NCBI RefSeq assembly: GCF_019977735.1
Contig: NZ_AP025018.1
Span: 3,224,001-3,288,000 of the forward strand
DNA length: 64,000 bases
Reading direction: 5' to 3'
Origin: Calothrix sp. PCC 7716
GTDB taxonomy: Bacteria > Cyanobacteriota > Cyanobacteriia > Cyanobacteriales > Nostocaceae
Position 1 is the first letter of the stretch. Each line of letters starts with the position of its first letter. The position numbers and the translations under genes were made by a program. Below, one piece after another: positions 1 through 9,452 of this stretch. The notes beneath the pieces are model-generated. The model did not search any database and was not told the origin of the DNA. It saw only the letters and a list, made by a program, of their open reading frames with translations.

Positions 1-1410
1 AAAGCATTAGTAGCAGCAAACGCAGCATCTGAAGCAAAAACTCAATTCCTCTCAAAGGTAAGTCATGAATTACGAACACCTTTAAATGTGATTTTAGGTT
101 TTACGCAAATCATGGAGCGAGATAGTTGCTTAACACAAGAACATCGAAATAATATAAATATTATTCATCGTAGTGGAAATCATTTATTGCAACTGATTAA
201 TGATGTTTTATCAATGTCTAAAATCGAAGCTGGAAAAATCACTGTAAAAACTAATAGCTTTGATTTGTTAAACTTCATAAAATTATTAGAAGAAATGTTA
301 AAAATTAGAGCAAAATCTAAAAATATCAAATTGATTATTCAACCTCAAGACAACTTACCAAGATATATCAAAACAGATGAAAGTAAATTACGTCAAATTT
401 TAATTAATTTACTGGGCAATGCTATAAAATTTACTAGTAAAGGTAGCGTTACCTTAAAAGTAAATTATTCTAATTATGATTTTCAACCAACTTTATACTT
501 TGAAATACAAGATACAGGAGCGGGAATAGAAGAAGCTGAAATAAGTAAACTGTTTGTTCCTTTTGTTCAATCTCAGAGCGGAAGAGAATCAATAGAAGGA
601 ACAGGTTTAGGATTAGCTATTAGCCAAAAATTTGTTCAAGCAATGGGAGGTGATATCAGCATTAAAAGTATTTATCAGCAAGGGTCTATTTTTTCATTTC
701 ATATTCCTGTTGACTTAGCAGATGACTCTCAGTCAATACAAAAATCAGCATATCGTCGCATTATTGGTATAGACGCAAATCAACCTAAATACCGTATATT
801 AATAGTAGAAGATATGTTAGAAAATAGCATATTGCTAACAAAAATGCTTACCTTAGTCGGATTTGAAGTTTGTACAGCAGCAAATGGTTCTGAAGGAATT
901 GAAAAATATAGAAATTGGCAACCCCATCTTATTTGTATGGATATGTTAATGCCAGTAATGGATGGGTACGAAGCAACTAGAATAATTAAACAAGAAAGTA
1001 CATGCATTATTATTGCCTTAACAGCTAATGCGTTTGAAGAACAGCGTGCAGCTATATTCGCAGCAGGTTGTGATGACTTAATATATAAACCATTTACAGA
1101 AGAAGAACTTTTAGAAAAAATCGCTCAACATTTGGGTGTGCAATATATTTACGAAAATGAAAATAATTTACCTGAAGTAATAGAGGCGCCGACACATACA
1201 ATTAAACTAACGAGTAATAATTTAAATATAATGCCAAGAGAGTGGCTGTTAGAATTAGCTGAAGCCGCGAAAACACTGGATGATAAACTTGTATTAAATC
1301 TAATTGACCAAATACCAGCAAGTGAAACTTGTTTAATTCAAGGTTTAAAAGATTTAGTTGAAAATTTTCGGCTTGATATTATTTTAGATTTAATTATAGT
1401 AGATGAATAA
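1..1410 (+). CDS. Hybrid sensor histidine kinase, C-terminal part (5' end outside window)
   Basis: The reading frame is open from base 1, so the protein continues upstream of the window. The visible part starts just before the H-box (SHELRTP, phosphoacceptor His) of a HisKA dimerisation domain. An HATPase_c domain follows, with N-box (NLLGNAIKF), G1 (DTGAGI) and G2 (GTGLGLAI) motifs. After it comes a receiver domain beginning RILIVED, with acceptor Asp in CMDMLMPVMDG and the conserved Lys in YKPF. About 80 residues without a recognisable domain end the protein. This is the layout of a hybrid kinase that autophosphorylates on His and passes phosphate to its own receiver. The input domain, and so the signal, cannot be seen. 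The first ATG in the window (88) lies inside the HisKA domain and is not the start. Confidence 0.93.
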   Translation, partial: KALVAANAASEAKTQFLSKVSHELRTPLNVILGFTQIMERDSCLTQEHRNNINIIHRSGNHLLQLINDVLSMSKIEAGKITVKTNSFDLLNFIKLLEEMLKIRAKSKNIKLIIQPQDNLPRYIKTDESKLRQILINLLGNAIKFTSKGSVTLKVNYSNYDFQPTLYFEIQDTGAGIEEAEISKLFVPFVQSQSGRESIEGTGLGLAISQKFVQAMGGDISIKSIYQQGSIFSFHIPVDLADDSQSIQKSAYRRIIGIDANQPKYRILIVEDMLENSILLTKMLTLVGFEVCTAANGSEGIEKYRNWQPHLICMDMLMPVMDGYEATRIIKQESTCIIIALTANAFEEQRAAIFAAGCDDLIYKPFTEEELLEKIAQHLGVQYIYENENNLPEVIEAPTHTIKLTSNNLNIMPREWLLELAEAAKTLDDKLVLNLIDQIPASETCLIQGLKDLVENFRLDIILDLIIVDE

Positions 1411-1418
1411 GAACATGT

Positions 1419-1442
1419 CATGCTGAACGTAGTGAAGCATCT
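1419..1442. repeat. Dispersed palindrome-like repeat (CATGCTGAACG type)
   Basis: The 24 bases between the kinase stop and the next gene form an imperfect inverted repeat, with ATGCT and AGCAT near the ends. I recognise the pattern as a common dispersed repeat in filamentous cyanobacterial genomes. It may also act as a weak terminator for the kinase gene. Confidence 0.4.
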
Positions 1443-1567
1443 ATTAAAATCTCAATATAATATTATAATTATCAAATTACATATATAGACTTAAAATCAC
1501 AACACAAGACGTAATTATAATATAATTAAAAATAAACTATATTTAGCTGTAATGTCAATATAAATAT

Positions 1568-1984
1568 ATGAGTTCAATTACAAATCAACTAATTAATAGT
1601 CCAATTGAACGATGGGTTCAAGCAGTAGAGTTTGTTGATTCGGTAAATACCAGCAACTCAACGAATAAACCACTACTACTTGATGTATCAGATTTTTTTG
1701 AATTGGTTGATAGAAGCCAACTAGCCAAACGAAGCAAACCTTCTTATAAATGGCAAATAGATAAACAAGAACGATGGTATCGCATTTGGTTTAACGAATC
1801 AAATTTAACCATTCAAATCGATTTATATTTTTCCAATGACGAATATCAAATGAATATGTATGAAATTGACTTAGAAACTTGTACAACCGCTTTAAGTATT
1901 ATCAAATGGCTTTATCACGCAATATTAGGTAAAAAATGGGTGTTCCCCAGAAATTCTTTGGGCAGTTATGGAAATTATAGATGA
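1568..1984 (+). CDS. Hypothetical protein, probably frameshifted at the 3' end
   Basis: The 138-residue product has no domain I recognise. It is hydrophilic and rich in aromatic residues in the middle (WYRIWF, IDLYF), with no signal peptide or membrane segment. The last residues (NSLGSYGNYR) look unnatural. A different frame from about 1968 continues as 26 plausible coding residues (MEIIDEASEK...LLKEPLN) to a stop at 2046-2048. This suggests that a frameshift near 1960-1968 cut the gene, or that the tail is a separate fragment. The gene stands alone, 157 bases after the kinase. A link to that kinase is possible but unsupported. Confidence 0.5.
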   Translation: MSSITNQLINSPIERWVQAVEFVDSVNTSNSTNKPLLLDVSDFFELVDRSQLAKRSKPSYKWQIDKQERWYRIWFNESNLTIQIDLYFSNDEYQMNMYEIDLETCTTALSIIKWLYHAILGKKWVFPRNSLGSYGNYR

Positions 1985-2096
1985 AGCAAGCGAAAAAATA
2001 TTTGGAAAAAACCTTTGTGATGTTTTGTTAAAAGAACCTTTAAATTAGTCAAATTCCAGTACACAATAACTAAAGGATTTCCAAAAAATTAATTAT

Positions 2097-2133
2097 CCAT
2101 CTTGTGGAATGGGCATCCTTGCCCGTTCCAACC
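2097..2133. repeat. Dispersed palindromic repeat, GGGCATCCTTGCCC core
   Basis: This is one of four copies in the window (also 12014-12046, 17731-17768 and 34376-34442). The core pairs GGAAtGGGCA with TGCCCgTTCC around a short loop and has a CTTGTGG flank. It occurs only between genes, in both orientations, as expected of a small palindromic interspersed element. Confidence 0.65.
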
Positions 2134-2148
2134 TTAGAGTGTTTGTGC

Positions 2149-2220
2149 CCGCTCATTCCATACTTGCTTGAGAGCTTTCCCCAAACCTGCAACTTTTGCC
2201 TCAAAAATTATCCTCATGAC
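2149..2220 (-). pseudogene. Fragment of an XRE regulator gene (decayed paralogue of the next gene)
   Basis: Read on the minus strand this encodes MRIIFEAKVAGLGKALKQ, closely matching MRIIVELEVEGLGKALKQ of the intact gene at 2321-2620. After that the similarity jumps over an internal deletion to a segment matching the CCGCTCATTCCA stretch of the intact gene. It is therefore a partial, internally deleted copy of the 5' part of the neighbouring gene, and it encodes no functional protein. Confidence 0.7.
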
Positions 2221-2320
2221 CGGAGTGATTCCACAACCTTCAATCTTTACTACCACTAATCTAGATGCGTGTGAACGCAACTGGCAGCAACTTTAAGCAT
2301 TATTATTATTGTTACCATTG

Positions 2321-2620
2321 TTACCTTCGCTTTTCGCCAATACCTGGTACAGACTTAATCCAATCACCTATATAGATAGATAAATCCAATCCAACAGCTC
2401 TAGCTGCTCTAGCAAGAGTTTCTAGAGGAACACCCTTGGTTTCCTCATTCTCAATTCGATTGAAATTGGCGCCGCTCATTCCAGCACGCTCACCAGCCGC
2501 AGCAACACTTAAGGAAGCAGCTTCCCTTGCTTGCTTGAGAGCTTTCCCCAAACCTTCAACTTCTAGCTCAACTATTATTCTCATTACATCGCGATTCGCA
2601 CGACCCTTTAAATTTACCAT
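2321..2620 (-). CDS. XRE-family helix-turn-helix transcriptional regulator (antitoxin-like)
   Basis: The 99-residue protein has a Cro/CI-type helix-turn-helix at about residues 27-80: LGKALKQAREAASLS, then the recognition region AGERAGMSGANFNRIE, then VPLETLARAARAVGL. This is the size and layout of small XRE repressors or antitoxins that bind operator DNA as dimers. No toxin-like partner is adjacent. The gene is divergent from the primase/helicase-like gene at 2753, so it may control that gene or itself. The start could instead be the internal Met at residue 13 (MRIIVELEV), which is where the decayed copy upstream also starts. Confidence 0.85.
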   Translation of the reverse strand: MVNLKGRANRDVMRIIVELEVEGLGKALKQAREAASLSVAAAGERAGMSGANFNRIENEETKGVPLETLARAARAVGLDLSIYIGDWIKSVPGIGEKRR

Positions 2621-2752
2621 TTATGTAAAATATTATGAACAACTTGACTACTGTTACGCAACAAGAAATAATATAACACAAAGAGAAGGCGCTTAGTGAT
2701 TGGTAGTCGGTAGGCGCCTTCCCCCCACAAAATATATATGGAGATCTTTATT

Positions 2753-5056
2753 ATGCCTTCTTTACTTGAAGAATTCAAGAACGGCACCAAATGCCCCCAC
2801 TGTAATCACGAGGATTGGTGCTACTCAATCGGTGACTTGACGGTGTGTAATCGCGGCGCCATTCCTGCCGATGGTTGGATAAAAACCTCAAAGTGCGATA
2901 AAGCTGGTATACCGTACTATGCACCTGAATCAAAGAAGGCGCCACGTCTAACTGGTCGTGAAGAATTTATTTATACTGACTGCAATAGCAATCCACTAAT
3001 CAAAGTGGTTGTTGTGCGTCCTGGTAAAACTAAAGACAAAGATGTATTTCAGGAATACTGGAATGGGCGCCGTTGGGTAAAAGCTACAAGTATTGATACT
3101 TCAACAAAGCAAAAGTACCAACAGCAAATTACCTGGTATAGATATGCAGATGTACTAGAAGCAGTTCTAGAAAATAAACAAATATTTGTAGTTGAAGGTG
3201 AAGGTGTTGCTGATGCTCTATGGAGTTTAGGTTTACCAGCGACAACGATAATTGGAGGTGCCGGAAAATATCGTGCATACGGGATTGCTTATCGACTTTC
3301 TTTGAGCGGCGCCAAATTAGTTCTCTGTCCCGACCGCGATGAACCAGGTGTTTCTCATATGGAGGATATCTACAAAGATTTCCTCGATGCTCAATGGTTA
3401 TATGCTCCGCCAAGTGAGTTTTACTGGAGCAAATTACCTAAGTCAAACGGCTTGGATGTTAAAGACTGGATTAATGATGGCGCCTGTGTATCAGACATCA
3501 TTACAGCTATTGGAGAGAAGTTAAAAACAGTTGAAACATTTAAGCCTTCATCGAAAACAGTTACAGAAGAAAATATTATGAGTAATACCGAGCGACTAAG
3601 GTTAGATTTGCTTGATTTAGTACAGGAGACGGATTCAGTCGCGCGCGCTATCAAACGCTCACATATTTGTAAGCACTACAAAATTACGAAGAAAGAACTC
3701 GAATCTTTACTTAAAGATACAGAACAAAAAACTCAGCCGAGGCGCCTAAAAGTTTACTCGTTCGATGAGTTACTCGAACTTGAGTCAGAAAGTTTATCTT
3801 GGCTTATTCCTGAACTACTACCACGCGGAGAATTGATTGTGCTTGGTGGGGCGCCTAAGAGTGGCAAAACGTTGATGGCGATTGATGCAGCTTTTGCAAT
3901 TGCCACAGGTGAAGACGATTTTCTTGGGTTTAGATGCGAACGCGGTAAGGTTTTGGTTATATCGAATGATGAAACAGTTCGTTCTACTAAAGCAAAACTT
4001 TTAAGACGTGGATTTAGAAACGGGGACGGGGAGAATTTATTTGTTGTCAGCGATTGGAAAGTAGATCAGCTTTACGAACTAGAACAAGCTATGGAAGATT
4101 TTCAACCTGACTTAGTAATTATTGATTCTTTAAAATCAATTAGCACAAATTCTCGAATTAGCGAAAACTCCGCAGAATTCGCCAATATAATCTACAATCT
4201 CAAAACAGTTCTAAATCGTTTTAACTGTGCGGGCATTTTGATTCACCACACGAATAAAAACAAAGACGCGATGGGTGTTGCTAAATTACGTGGCTCATCC
4301 TCTATTGTTGCGGCTACTTGGGGCACGTGGATTATTGACCATATTCCCAAGCCTTCTCAAAACGGTGGTAAAAGTTTAGTTATTGACCCATCAGACCCAG
4401 GTCGGCTGCTTACTGTTTTTCCTCGTGACATTGAAGGACAACTTCTTAGGCTGGAATTTAAGCCTGAAAACAACTCCTATGCGCGTACTGACCAAGAAAT
4501 AATTAACGAGCAAGATAAACTGCGTCATCAAATACTTGCTGTATTGCGTCTTCACAAAAACGGTTTGAGCGGGCAGGAAATTATCGAACTCATGGGAATG
4601 AGTAAGGAAGAAGGGCGCCTTGTTTATAACGAACTTAATCGCATGGAATCAAGGCGCCTAATTTCTACCGTTACATCTAACCGTGATAATCGTGTTACCT
4701 TATATACATTTACCTCTCAAGAAGAACTAGTTACAGAATTTCAAGAAGATAACCAACAGAGCGCTCAAACGGATGAAGAGCCTATAAAACAAGAGTTTCA
4801 GGATACTCATCAAAATACCGAACAAAACCTAGAAGAGAATCAATCTAGTAACGATATCTCATTGTTACAAGTAGAAATAGACGGTGATGTGAGTGATTTG
4901 ATTGGTTGCGATGTGGAAGTTCGGAAACTTAATGGCGCCGTTAAAGCCAAAGGTGAATTGACCAACTACGACCAGCTTAATGGGAGCGTGACTGTAAAAA
5001 CTACTGACGGTGCAAATTGTACTGCCCATGTTAGAGAAACATTTGTAACTAGATAA
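2753..5056 (+). CDS. Primase/helicase-like protein with Toprim-like and RecA-type (AAA_25) ATPase domains
   Basis: I chose the ATG at 2753 because GGAG lies 9 bases before it; an upstream in-frame ATG at 2738 would add five residues. The N-terminus has a CHC2-like zinc motif (KCPHCNHEDWC...VCNRG). A Toprim-like segment follows (FVVEGEGVADAL and later CPDRDEPG). A RecA/RepA-type ATPase domain comes next, with Walker A GGAPKSGKT and a Walker B-like LVIIDSLKS. A winged-helix-like segment lies at about residues 600-650 and a small beta-rich domain at the C-terminus. The architecture resembles replication proteins of plasmids and integrated elements: primer synthesis or DNA unwinding in the cytoplasm. 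The XRE gene beside it and the decayed fragment downstream suggest an old mobile-element remnant, but I see no integrase. Confidence 0.8.
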   Translation: MPSLLEEFKNGTKCPHCNHEDWCYSIGDLTVCNRGAIPADGWIKTSKCDKAGIPYYAPESKKAPRLTGREEFIYTDCNSNPLIKVVVVRPGKTKDKDVFQEYWNGRRWVKATSIDTSTKQKYQQQITWYRYADVLEAVLENKQIFVVEGEGVADALWSLGLPATTIIGGAGKYRAYGIAYRLSLSGAKLVLCPDRDEPGVSHMEDIYKDFLDAQWLYAPPSEFYWSKLPKSNGLDVKDWINDGACVSDIITAIGEKLKTVETFKPSSKTVTEENIMSNTERLRLDLLDLVQETDSVARAIKRSHICKHYKITKKELESLLKDTEQKTQPRRLKVYSFDELLELESESLSWLIPELLPRGELIVLGGAPKSGKTLMAIDAAFAIATGEDDFLGFRCERGKVLVISNDETVRSTKAKLLRRGFRNGDGENLFVVSDWKVDQLYELEQAMEDFQPDLVIIDSLKSISTNSRISENSAEFANIIYNLKTVLNRFNCAGILIHHTNKNKDAMGVAKLRGSSSIVAATWGTWIIDHIPKPSQNGGKSLVIDPSDPGRLLTVFPRDIEGQLLRLEFKPENNSYARTDQEIINEQDKLRHQILAVLRLHKNGLSGQEIIELMGMSKEEGRLVYNELNRMESRRLISTVTSNRDNRVTLYTFTSQEELVTEFQEDNQQSAQTDEEPIKQEFQDTHQNTEQNLEENQSSNDISLLQVEIDGDVSDLIGCDVEVRKLNGAVKAKGELTNYDQLNGSVTVKTTDGANCTAHVRETFVTR

Positions 5057-5103
5057 CTAGATGACAGATAGCAGCAATAAACCCAGCTTTTCATTTTCTG
5101 AAA

Positions 5104-5328
5104 GACCCAGTTCCTATTCAGCAACCACAACAAGAGCGTACTCCAACTTCTGTACTTCCTCAAACAAATGCACGTATTTCACAAGCAGATGCCGAGCAAA
5201 CGATTAGAAATTGGATTAGTGCAAAACGAGAAATATTTGGCCCCAACCATCGTTCTGAACTCGGAGTGCAATTACTAACAGGTAAAGCTTATCAAGACAA
5301 TATCAGCAGAACAGATAATCGGAGATGA
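5104..5328 (+). pseudogene. Remnant of an IMS-domain (DUF4101/ARC6-type) protein
   Basis: The frame reads a proline/glutamine-rich linker followed by QADAEQTIRNWISAKREIFG, then PNHRSELGVQLLTGKAY and an early stop. The pattern of an A..I..W..AK...GPNH stretch followed by L..LTG matches the start of the IMS (DUF4101) domain found at the C-terminus of cyanobacterial ARC6-like and kinase or DnaJ-linked proteins. Only about the first half of the domain remains, with no start codon or upstream domains. It is probably a leftover of a rearrangement between 5.06 and 5.4 kb. The 280 bases after it, up to 5608, are AT-rich with no gene that I can see. Confidence 0.55.
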
Positions 5329-5608
5329 CAAAACTTATGGTAAGAGTCAGGATATTTTGCCAAAAATGTCGCGTTTAGTTTTTGATAGAATGAACAAATA
5401 GATAAATTATATACTTAATATTTATACTATAGTTCGATAAATTTACATCATGCTAATATCAAGCTGTTGTAATTAATACTATAATAGTGTTCTTGCTAAT
5501 GATTCAGAGTTATTGTTAAATTAAAACAAAATTATTATCTGGTGAAAATAAAACCTGCAATAATTCACTCAAGTAACAGAAATTTAATAAGTTTATACAT
5601 AAATATCT

Positions 5609-8600
5609 ATGAGCCGCTTACAAAACTGGTTTAATAAATCACTTTTGTGCATTTTAATACTGAGCTATTCTGTACCCATTCGTGCCCAAATTATACCAGA
5701 TAATACTCTTGGTTCTGAAAATTCCAGCATTGCGCCTTTTCAAATCAACGGTATTAATTTTAACTTGATTAATGGCGGCGCCCAACGTGGTGTAAATCTT
5801 TTTCACAGTTTTAGTGATTTTAATGTTGGTGATGGTCAACGGGTATATTTTGCAAATCCTAGCAACGTGCAAAATATATTAACGCGCGTCACAGGTGGTA
5901 ATGCCTCGAATATTTTAGGAACTCTGGGAGTTACTGGCGCCGCAAACTTATTTTTAATCAACCCTTCGGGGATTTTATTTGGCAAGAATGCCAGTTTAGA
6001 TGTGCGAGGAAGCTTTTTAGCTACTACAGCAAGTGGTATTAAATTTGACAACCAAGGATTATTTAGCGCTGCAAACCCTGAAGCTCCGGCATTATTAACA
6101 GTAAATCCCTCAGCTTTACTGTTTAATCAAATACAACCAGCTAACATTACTAATTTATCACAGGCGCCTGCTGGTGTTAGTCCTACAGGTGAAATTGTTA
6201 CAGGTTTACGAGTCGCGGATGCTAGAAGTTTATTACTTGTTGGGGGTAATGTAAACATCAATTCGGGAGCTTTGAGAGCATATGAAGGTAATGTAGAAAT
6301 AGCAGCGGTTGCGGCGCCTGGAGAAGTAAAATTAATTACTGGTAATAATATTAACTTGGATGTACCAGCACAAATTCAACGCACGGATGTATCTTTAAGC
6401 AATGGAGCAGAAATTAATGTTCGCGGCACCAATAATGGTAGTATAGCTATTCACGCAGCAAATTTAAGTTTAACTGAAGAAAGTAAACTCCGCGCCGGAC
6501 TTTCAACAAATAGTATATTAGAAGGTCAAGCTGGTAATATTGTTATCAACTCAACAGGTACAACAACTTTAAAAGATGTAAGTTTTGTAGCCAATGTTAT
6601 CTTAGAAGGTATTTCTGGTAAACCAGGTGATGTCAAAATTAATACAGGCTCATTGATTTTAGATACATCCCAAATAAATGCTAGTACTTCTGGGCAATCA
6701 AATGCAGGAAATGTTTTAATACAAGCAAGAGACGGAATTTCTTTAATTGGTAGCAGCATTTTTAGCGAAGCAAATGCTACTGCTGTTGGAAATGGTGGAA
6801 ATATTGTACTTGAGTCTGGTTCTATATTGCTGTCTGGAAGTAAGCTCGAAGCTAGAAGTTATGGGCGAGGGAATAGCGGTAATATTACTGTGAATGCGCG
6901 CGATAATGTTACACTAACAGATACAAGCTATTTTAGTAATTCGGTAGAAGAGCAAGGAATTGGGCAAGCTGGCAAAATTGAGATTCAAGCTGGCTCAATT
7001 ACTTTAGAGAAATTTTCATTTGTAGATAATAGTATGCTCAGTAATGCTATTGGTACAGGTGGAGGTATTTTAGTTAATTCAGAATCTCTCGCAATGCAAA
7101 GCGGCGCCCAATTAGGTGGATTAACATCCGGAAGTGGTAATCTGGGAGATATTACTATTAAAGCCAGCGATATTGCTTTTAAAGACATTGTTCCATTTCC
7201 CGATAATAGTGGTGGTGCTTCTAGTGGAATTTTTATGCGAGTAGAGAAGCAAGCAACAGGAAATGCAGGAAATGTTCGCATTCAAGCAAAAAACTTTTCT
7301 ATCAGTGATGGTGCATCTATTACAAGCACGACTCGTGGACAAGGTAACGCAGGTAATATTTCGATTCAAGCCGACCAATTAGAATTAGTAAGGTCGTTTG
7401 CAGCATTAAACAGTTCAGTCCAAGATGGAAGTAGCGGACGGGGTGGAAATATTCAACTGCAAACAGGATTGCTTTCTTTTAAAGAAAATGCAGGTATTGA
7501 TAGCAGTACAGTAGGAGCAGGTAATGCCGGAGTTATAATAATAGATACTGACTCTTTAACAATGGAACGTCCTGCAAGCTCTACTTTATTAACTACTAAG
7601 GATGTGCAAACTCCATCTATATCAGGACGAATTACTGCGAATACAACTTCATCAGGCAAAGGAGGTGATGTCACTATAAACGTGCGTAATAATATATATA
7701 CAGACAAAGGCACTATTACCAGTGCTGTATTAGATGGAGGCTCATCAATTCCAGAATTCCGAGGTACTGGGAATGGAGGAAATATTAGCATTACAGCAGG
7801 TTCGCTGACTTTAGTTAATAACTCATCAATTAATACTCAAAGTACAGGGCAAGCAAATGCTGGTAATGTATTCATAAAAGCACAAAATGATATTTCGTTA
7901 GATAGTAAAAGCATTATCACATCGTCCTTAACTCCTGCTGCTAATGATTCTGTTGTGCGTGGACAAGCTGGAAATATTGATATTGATGCACATTCTCTGT
8001 TTGTGAAAAATGGCGCATCACTTGTTTCTGCAACTAGTGGACAAGGTAATGCAGGCCAAATCAAAGTAAACACAACCGAGCAAGTAGTTATTGGTTCTGA
8101 TACAAGTAATTTAACAACTAGATTTTTTTCGAGTGTCTTTCCAGGCGCAACTGGTAAAGGTGGCGATATTCAAATTACTACTGGTTCATTAAAGGTTTCG
8201 CAAGGGTCTTTATTGGCAAACACCGCAGGTAATGGTGATGCTGGTAATATCACAATAAATGCGAACTCGCTACTTTTGAAAAATGGCGGACAAATAAACA
8301 CTGCGACTGATGGAAGGGGAAATGCAGGAAAAATTAATATAAATGCTTCTGATACAGTTAGCTTTGATGGGGTGGGCAATGATGGATTATTTAGTGGGGT
8401 ATATAGCTTTGTCGGGAATAACGGTATTGGTAAAGGTGGTGATATAAAAATCACTGGAAACAGTTTATCTATTAACCGTGGAGGAGTAAATAGCAGCAGT
8501 TTTGGACAAGGTGCTACGGGTGATATTGATATAAATTCTGCAACTGTGCGACTTAACGCTGGTTTCATCGCGGCAATAACCAGTTCTGGAAATGGTGGAA

Positions 8601-9289
8601 ATATTAAACTAACAGCAGATGACTTTTTATTATTGCGTCAAGGTAGTGTAATCTCAACAACAGCAGGAACAGCCTTTTCTGGTGGAGATGGTGGTAACAT
8701 TGGCATCAATACACCTTTCGTCGTTGCCGTACTCAAAGAAAATAGCGATATTACAGCAAATGCCTTCACAGGAAAAGGAGGCAATGTAAATTTAACTGTT
8801 CAAACTATTTTTGGTATCGAACCGCGCGCAAATACAACATCTTTAAGTGATATCACCGCGAGTTCAGCAGAAGGTCTTCAAGGACAAATTACTATAACTC
8901 AGCCAGAAATTCAGCCTACACAAGAATTACAAGAACTCCCAGAACAATTTACTGACGCAAGTAATCAAATTGGTCAAACTTGTCCAAGAGGCGCCTCCAA
9001 TGCCAAACCATTAGGTGAATTTACCATTACCGGACGTGGTAGTTTACCACCAAGTCCCCTAGAACCATTACCAGGCACCATTATCAAAAACAACCTTATC
9101 GGGGTGAGTTCACCAACATCCATCAAATTAACAGAACAATCTACTAAACCCACCCCCACACAAATCATAGAAGCACAAGCATGGGTAAAAGGCACCGATG
9201 GTAACATTACCCTTGTTGCAACGGCGCCTTATACAGTTACCCATACAACAAACACATGTCAAACAGCGCCAAAATTCAAGCGAGGATAA
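5609..9289 (+). CDS. Filamentous-haemagglutinin-type secreted protein (two-partner secretion TpsA family)
   Basis: The 1226-residue protein starts with a signal peptide (hydrophobic LLCILILSYSV, likely cleavage after RAQ). The TPS secretion domain follows at about residues 30-150, with the conserved NPSGILFGKNASLDV block. About 900 residues of imperfect beta-helix repeats come next, recurring as SGxGNAGNIxIxAxxL and GGDIxIxxGSLxL. The end (CPRG...GRGSLPPSP.EPLPG) matches the usual C-terminus of cyanobacterial members. Such proteins are exported by a TpsB (Omp85-type) pore to the cell surface or outside and serve in adhesion or contact. No TpsB gene lies nearby, so an unlinked one would be needed. 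Confidence 0.88.
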   Translation: MSRLQNWFNKSLLCILILSYSVPIRAQIIPDNTLGSENSSIAPFQINGINFNLINGGAQRGVNLFHSFSDFNVGDGQRVYFANPSNVQNILTRVTGGNASNILGTLGVTGAANLFLINPSGILFGKNASLDVRGSFLATTASGIKFDNQGLFSAANPEAPALLTVNPSALLFNQIQPANITNLSQAPAGVSPTGEIVTGLRVADARSLLLVGGNVNINSGALRAYEGNVEIAAVAAPGEVKLITGNNINLDVPAQIQRTDVSLSNGAEINVRGTNNGSIAIHAANLSLTEESKLRAGLSTNSILEGQAGNIVINSTGTTTLKDVSFVANVILEGISGKPGDVKINTGSLILDTSQINASTSGQSNAGNVLIQARDGISLIGSSIFSEANATAVGNGGNIVLESGSILLSGSKLEARSYGRGNSGNITVNARDNVTLTDTSYFSNSVEEQGIGQAGKIEIQAGSITLEKFSFVDNSMLSNAIGTGGGILVNSESLAMQSGAQLGGLTSGSGNLGDITIKASDIAFKDIVPFPDNSGGASSGIFMRVEKQATGNAGNVRIQAKNFSISDGASITSTTRGQGNAGNISIQADQLELVRSFAALNSSVQDGSSGRGGNIQLQTGLLSFKENAGIDSSTVGAGNAGVIIIDTDSLTMERPASSTLLTTKDVQTPSISGRITANTTSSGKGGDVTINVRNNIYTDKGTITSAVLDGGSSIPEFRGTGNGGNISITAGSLTLVNNSSINTQSTGQANAGNVFIKAQNDISLDSKSIITSSLTPAANDSVVRGQAGNIDIDAHSLFVKNGASLVSATSGQGNAGQIKVNTTEQVVIGSDTSNLTTRFFSSVFPGATGKGGDIQITTGSLKVSQGSLLANTAGNGDAGNITINANSLLLKNGGQINTATDGRGNAGKININASDTVSFDGVGNDGLFSGVYSFVGNNGIGKGGDIKITGNSLSINRGGVNSSSFGQGATGDIDINSATVRLNAGFIAAITSSGNGGNIKLTADDFLLLRQGSVISTTAGTAFSGGDGGNIGINTPFVVAVLKENSDITANAFTGKGGNVNLTVQTIFGIEPRANTTSLSDITASSAEGLQGQITITQPEIQPTQELQELPEQFTDASNQIGQTCPRGASNAKPLGEFTITGRGSLPPSPLEPLPGTIIKNNLIGVSSPTSIKLTEQSTKPTPTQIIEAQAWVKGTDGNITLVATAPYTVTHTTNTCQTAPKFKRG

Positions 9290-9321
9290 ATTGCATTTGC
9301 ATTAATATATCCTCGCTTGAA
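9275..9321 (+). terminator. Long hairpin over the stop codon of the TpsA-like gene
   Basis: The arms TTCAAGCGAGGATA (9275-9288) and TATCCTCGCTTGAA (9308-9321) are perfect 14-base complements around an AT-rich loop. The hairpin overlaps the stop codon at 9287-9289. It lacks a clear U-run, so it may be a terminator or a stability element. A similar element with a different stem lies at 10030-10068. Confidence 0.6.
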
Positions 9322-9452
9322 AATTCGTACAACGCGCGTCGGCGCCTAATACTAATGAGACTTTAGGCAAAAGGTAAAGGAAACGTTATATTAAAGCTTA
9401 TAATCCTATGAATCTCATTTCCCTTTTTCCTTATTTTTTGCTGTTCAAAACC

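Noticed and set aside
5836..8568. Several antisense ORFs of 70-130 codons inside the TpsA-like gene
   Set aside because: They are shadows produced by the repetitive beta-helix sequence, with no ribosome sites or family likeness.
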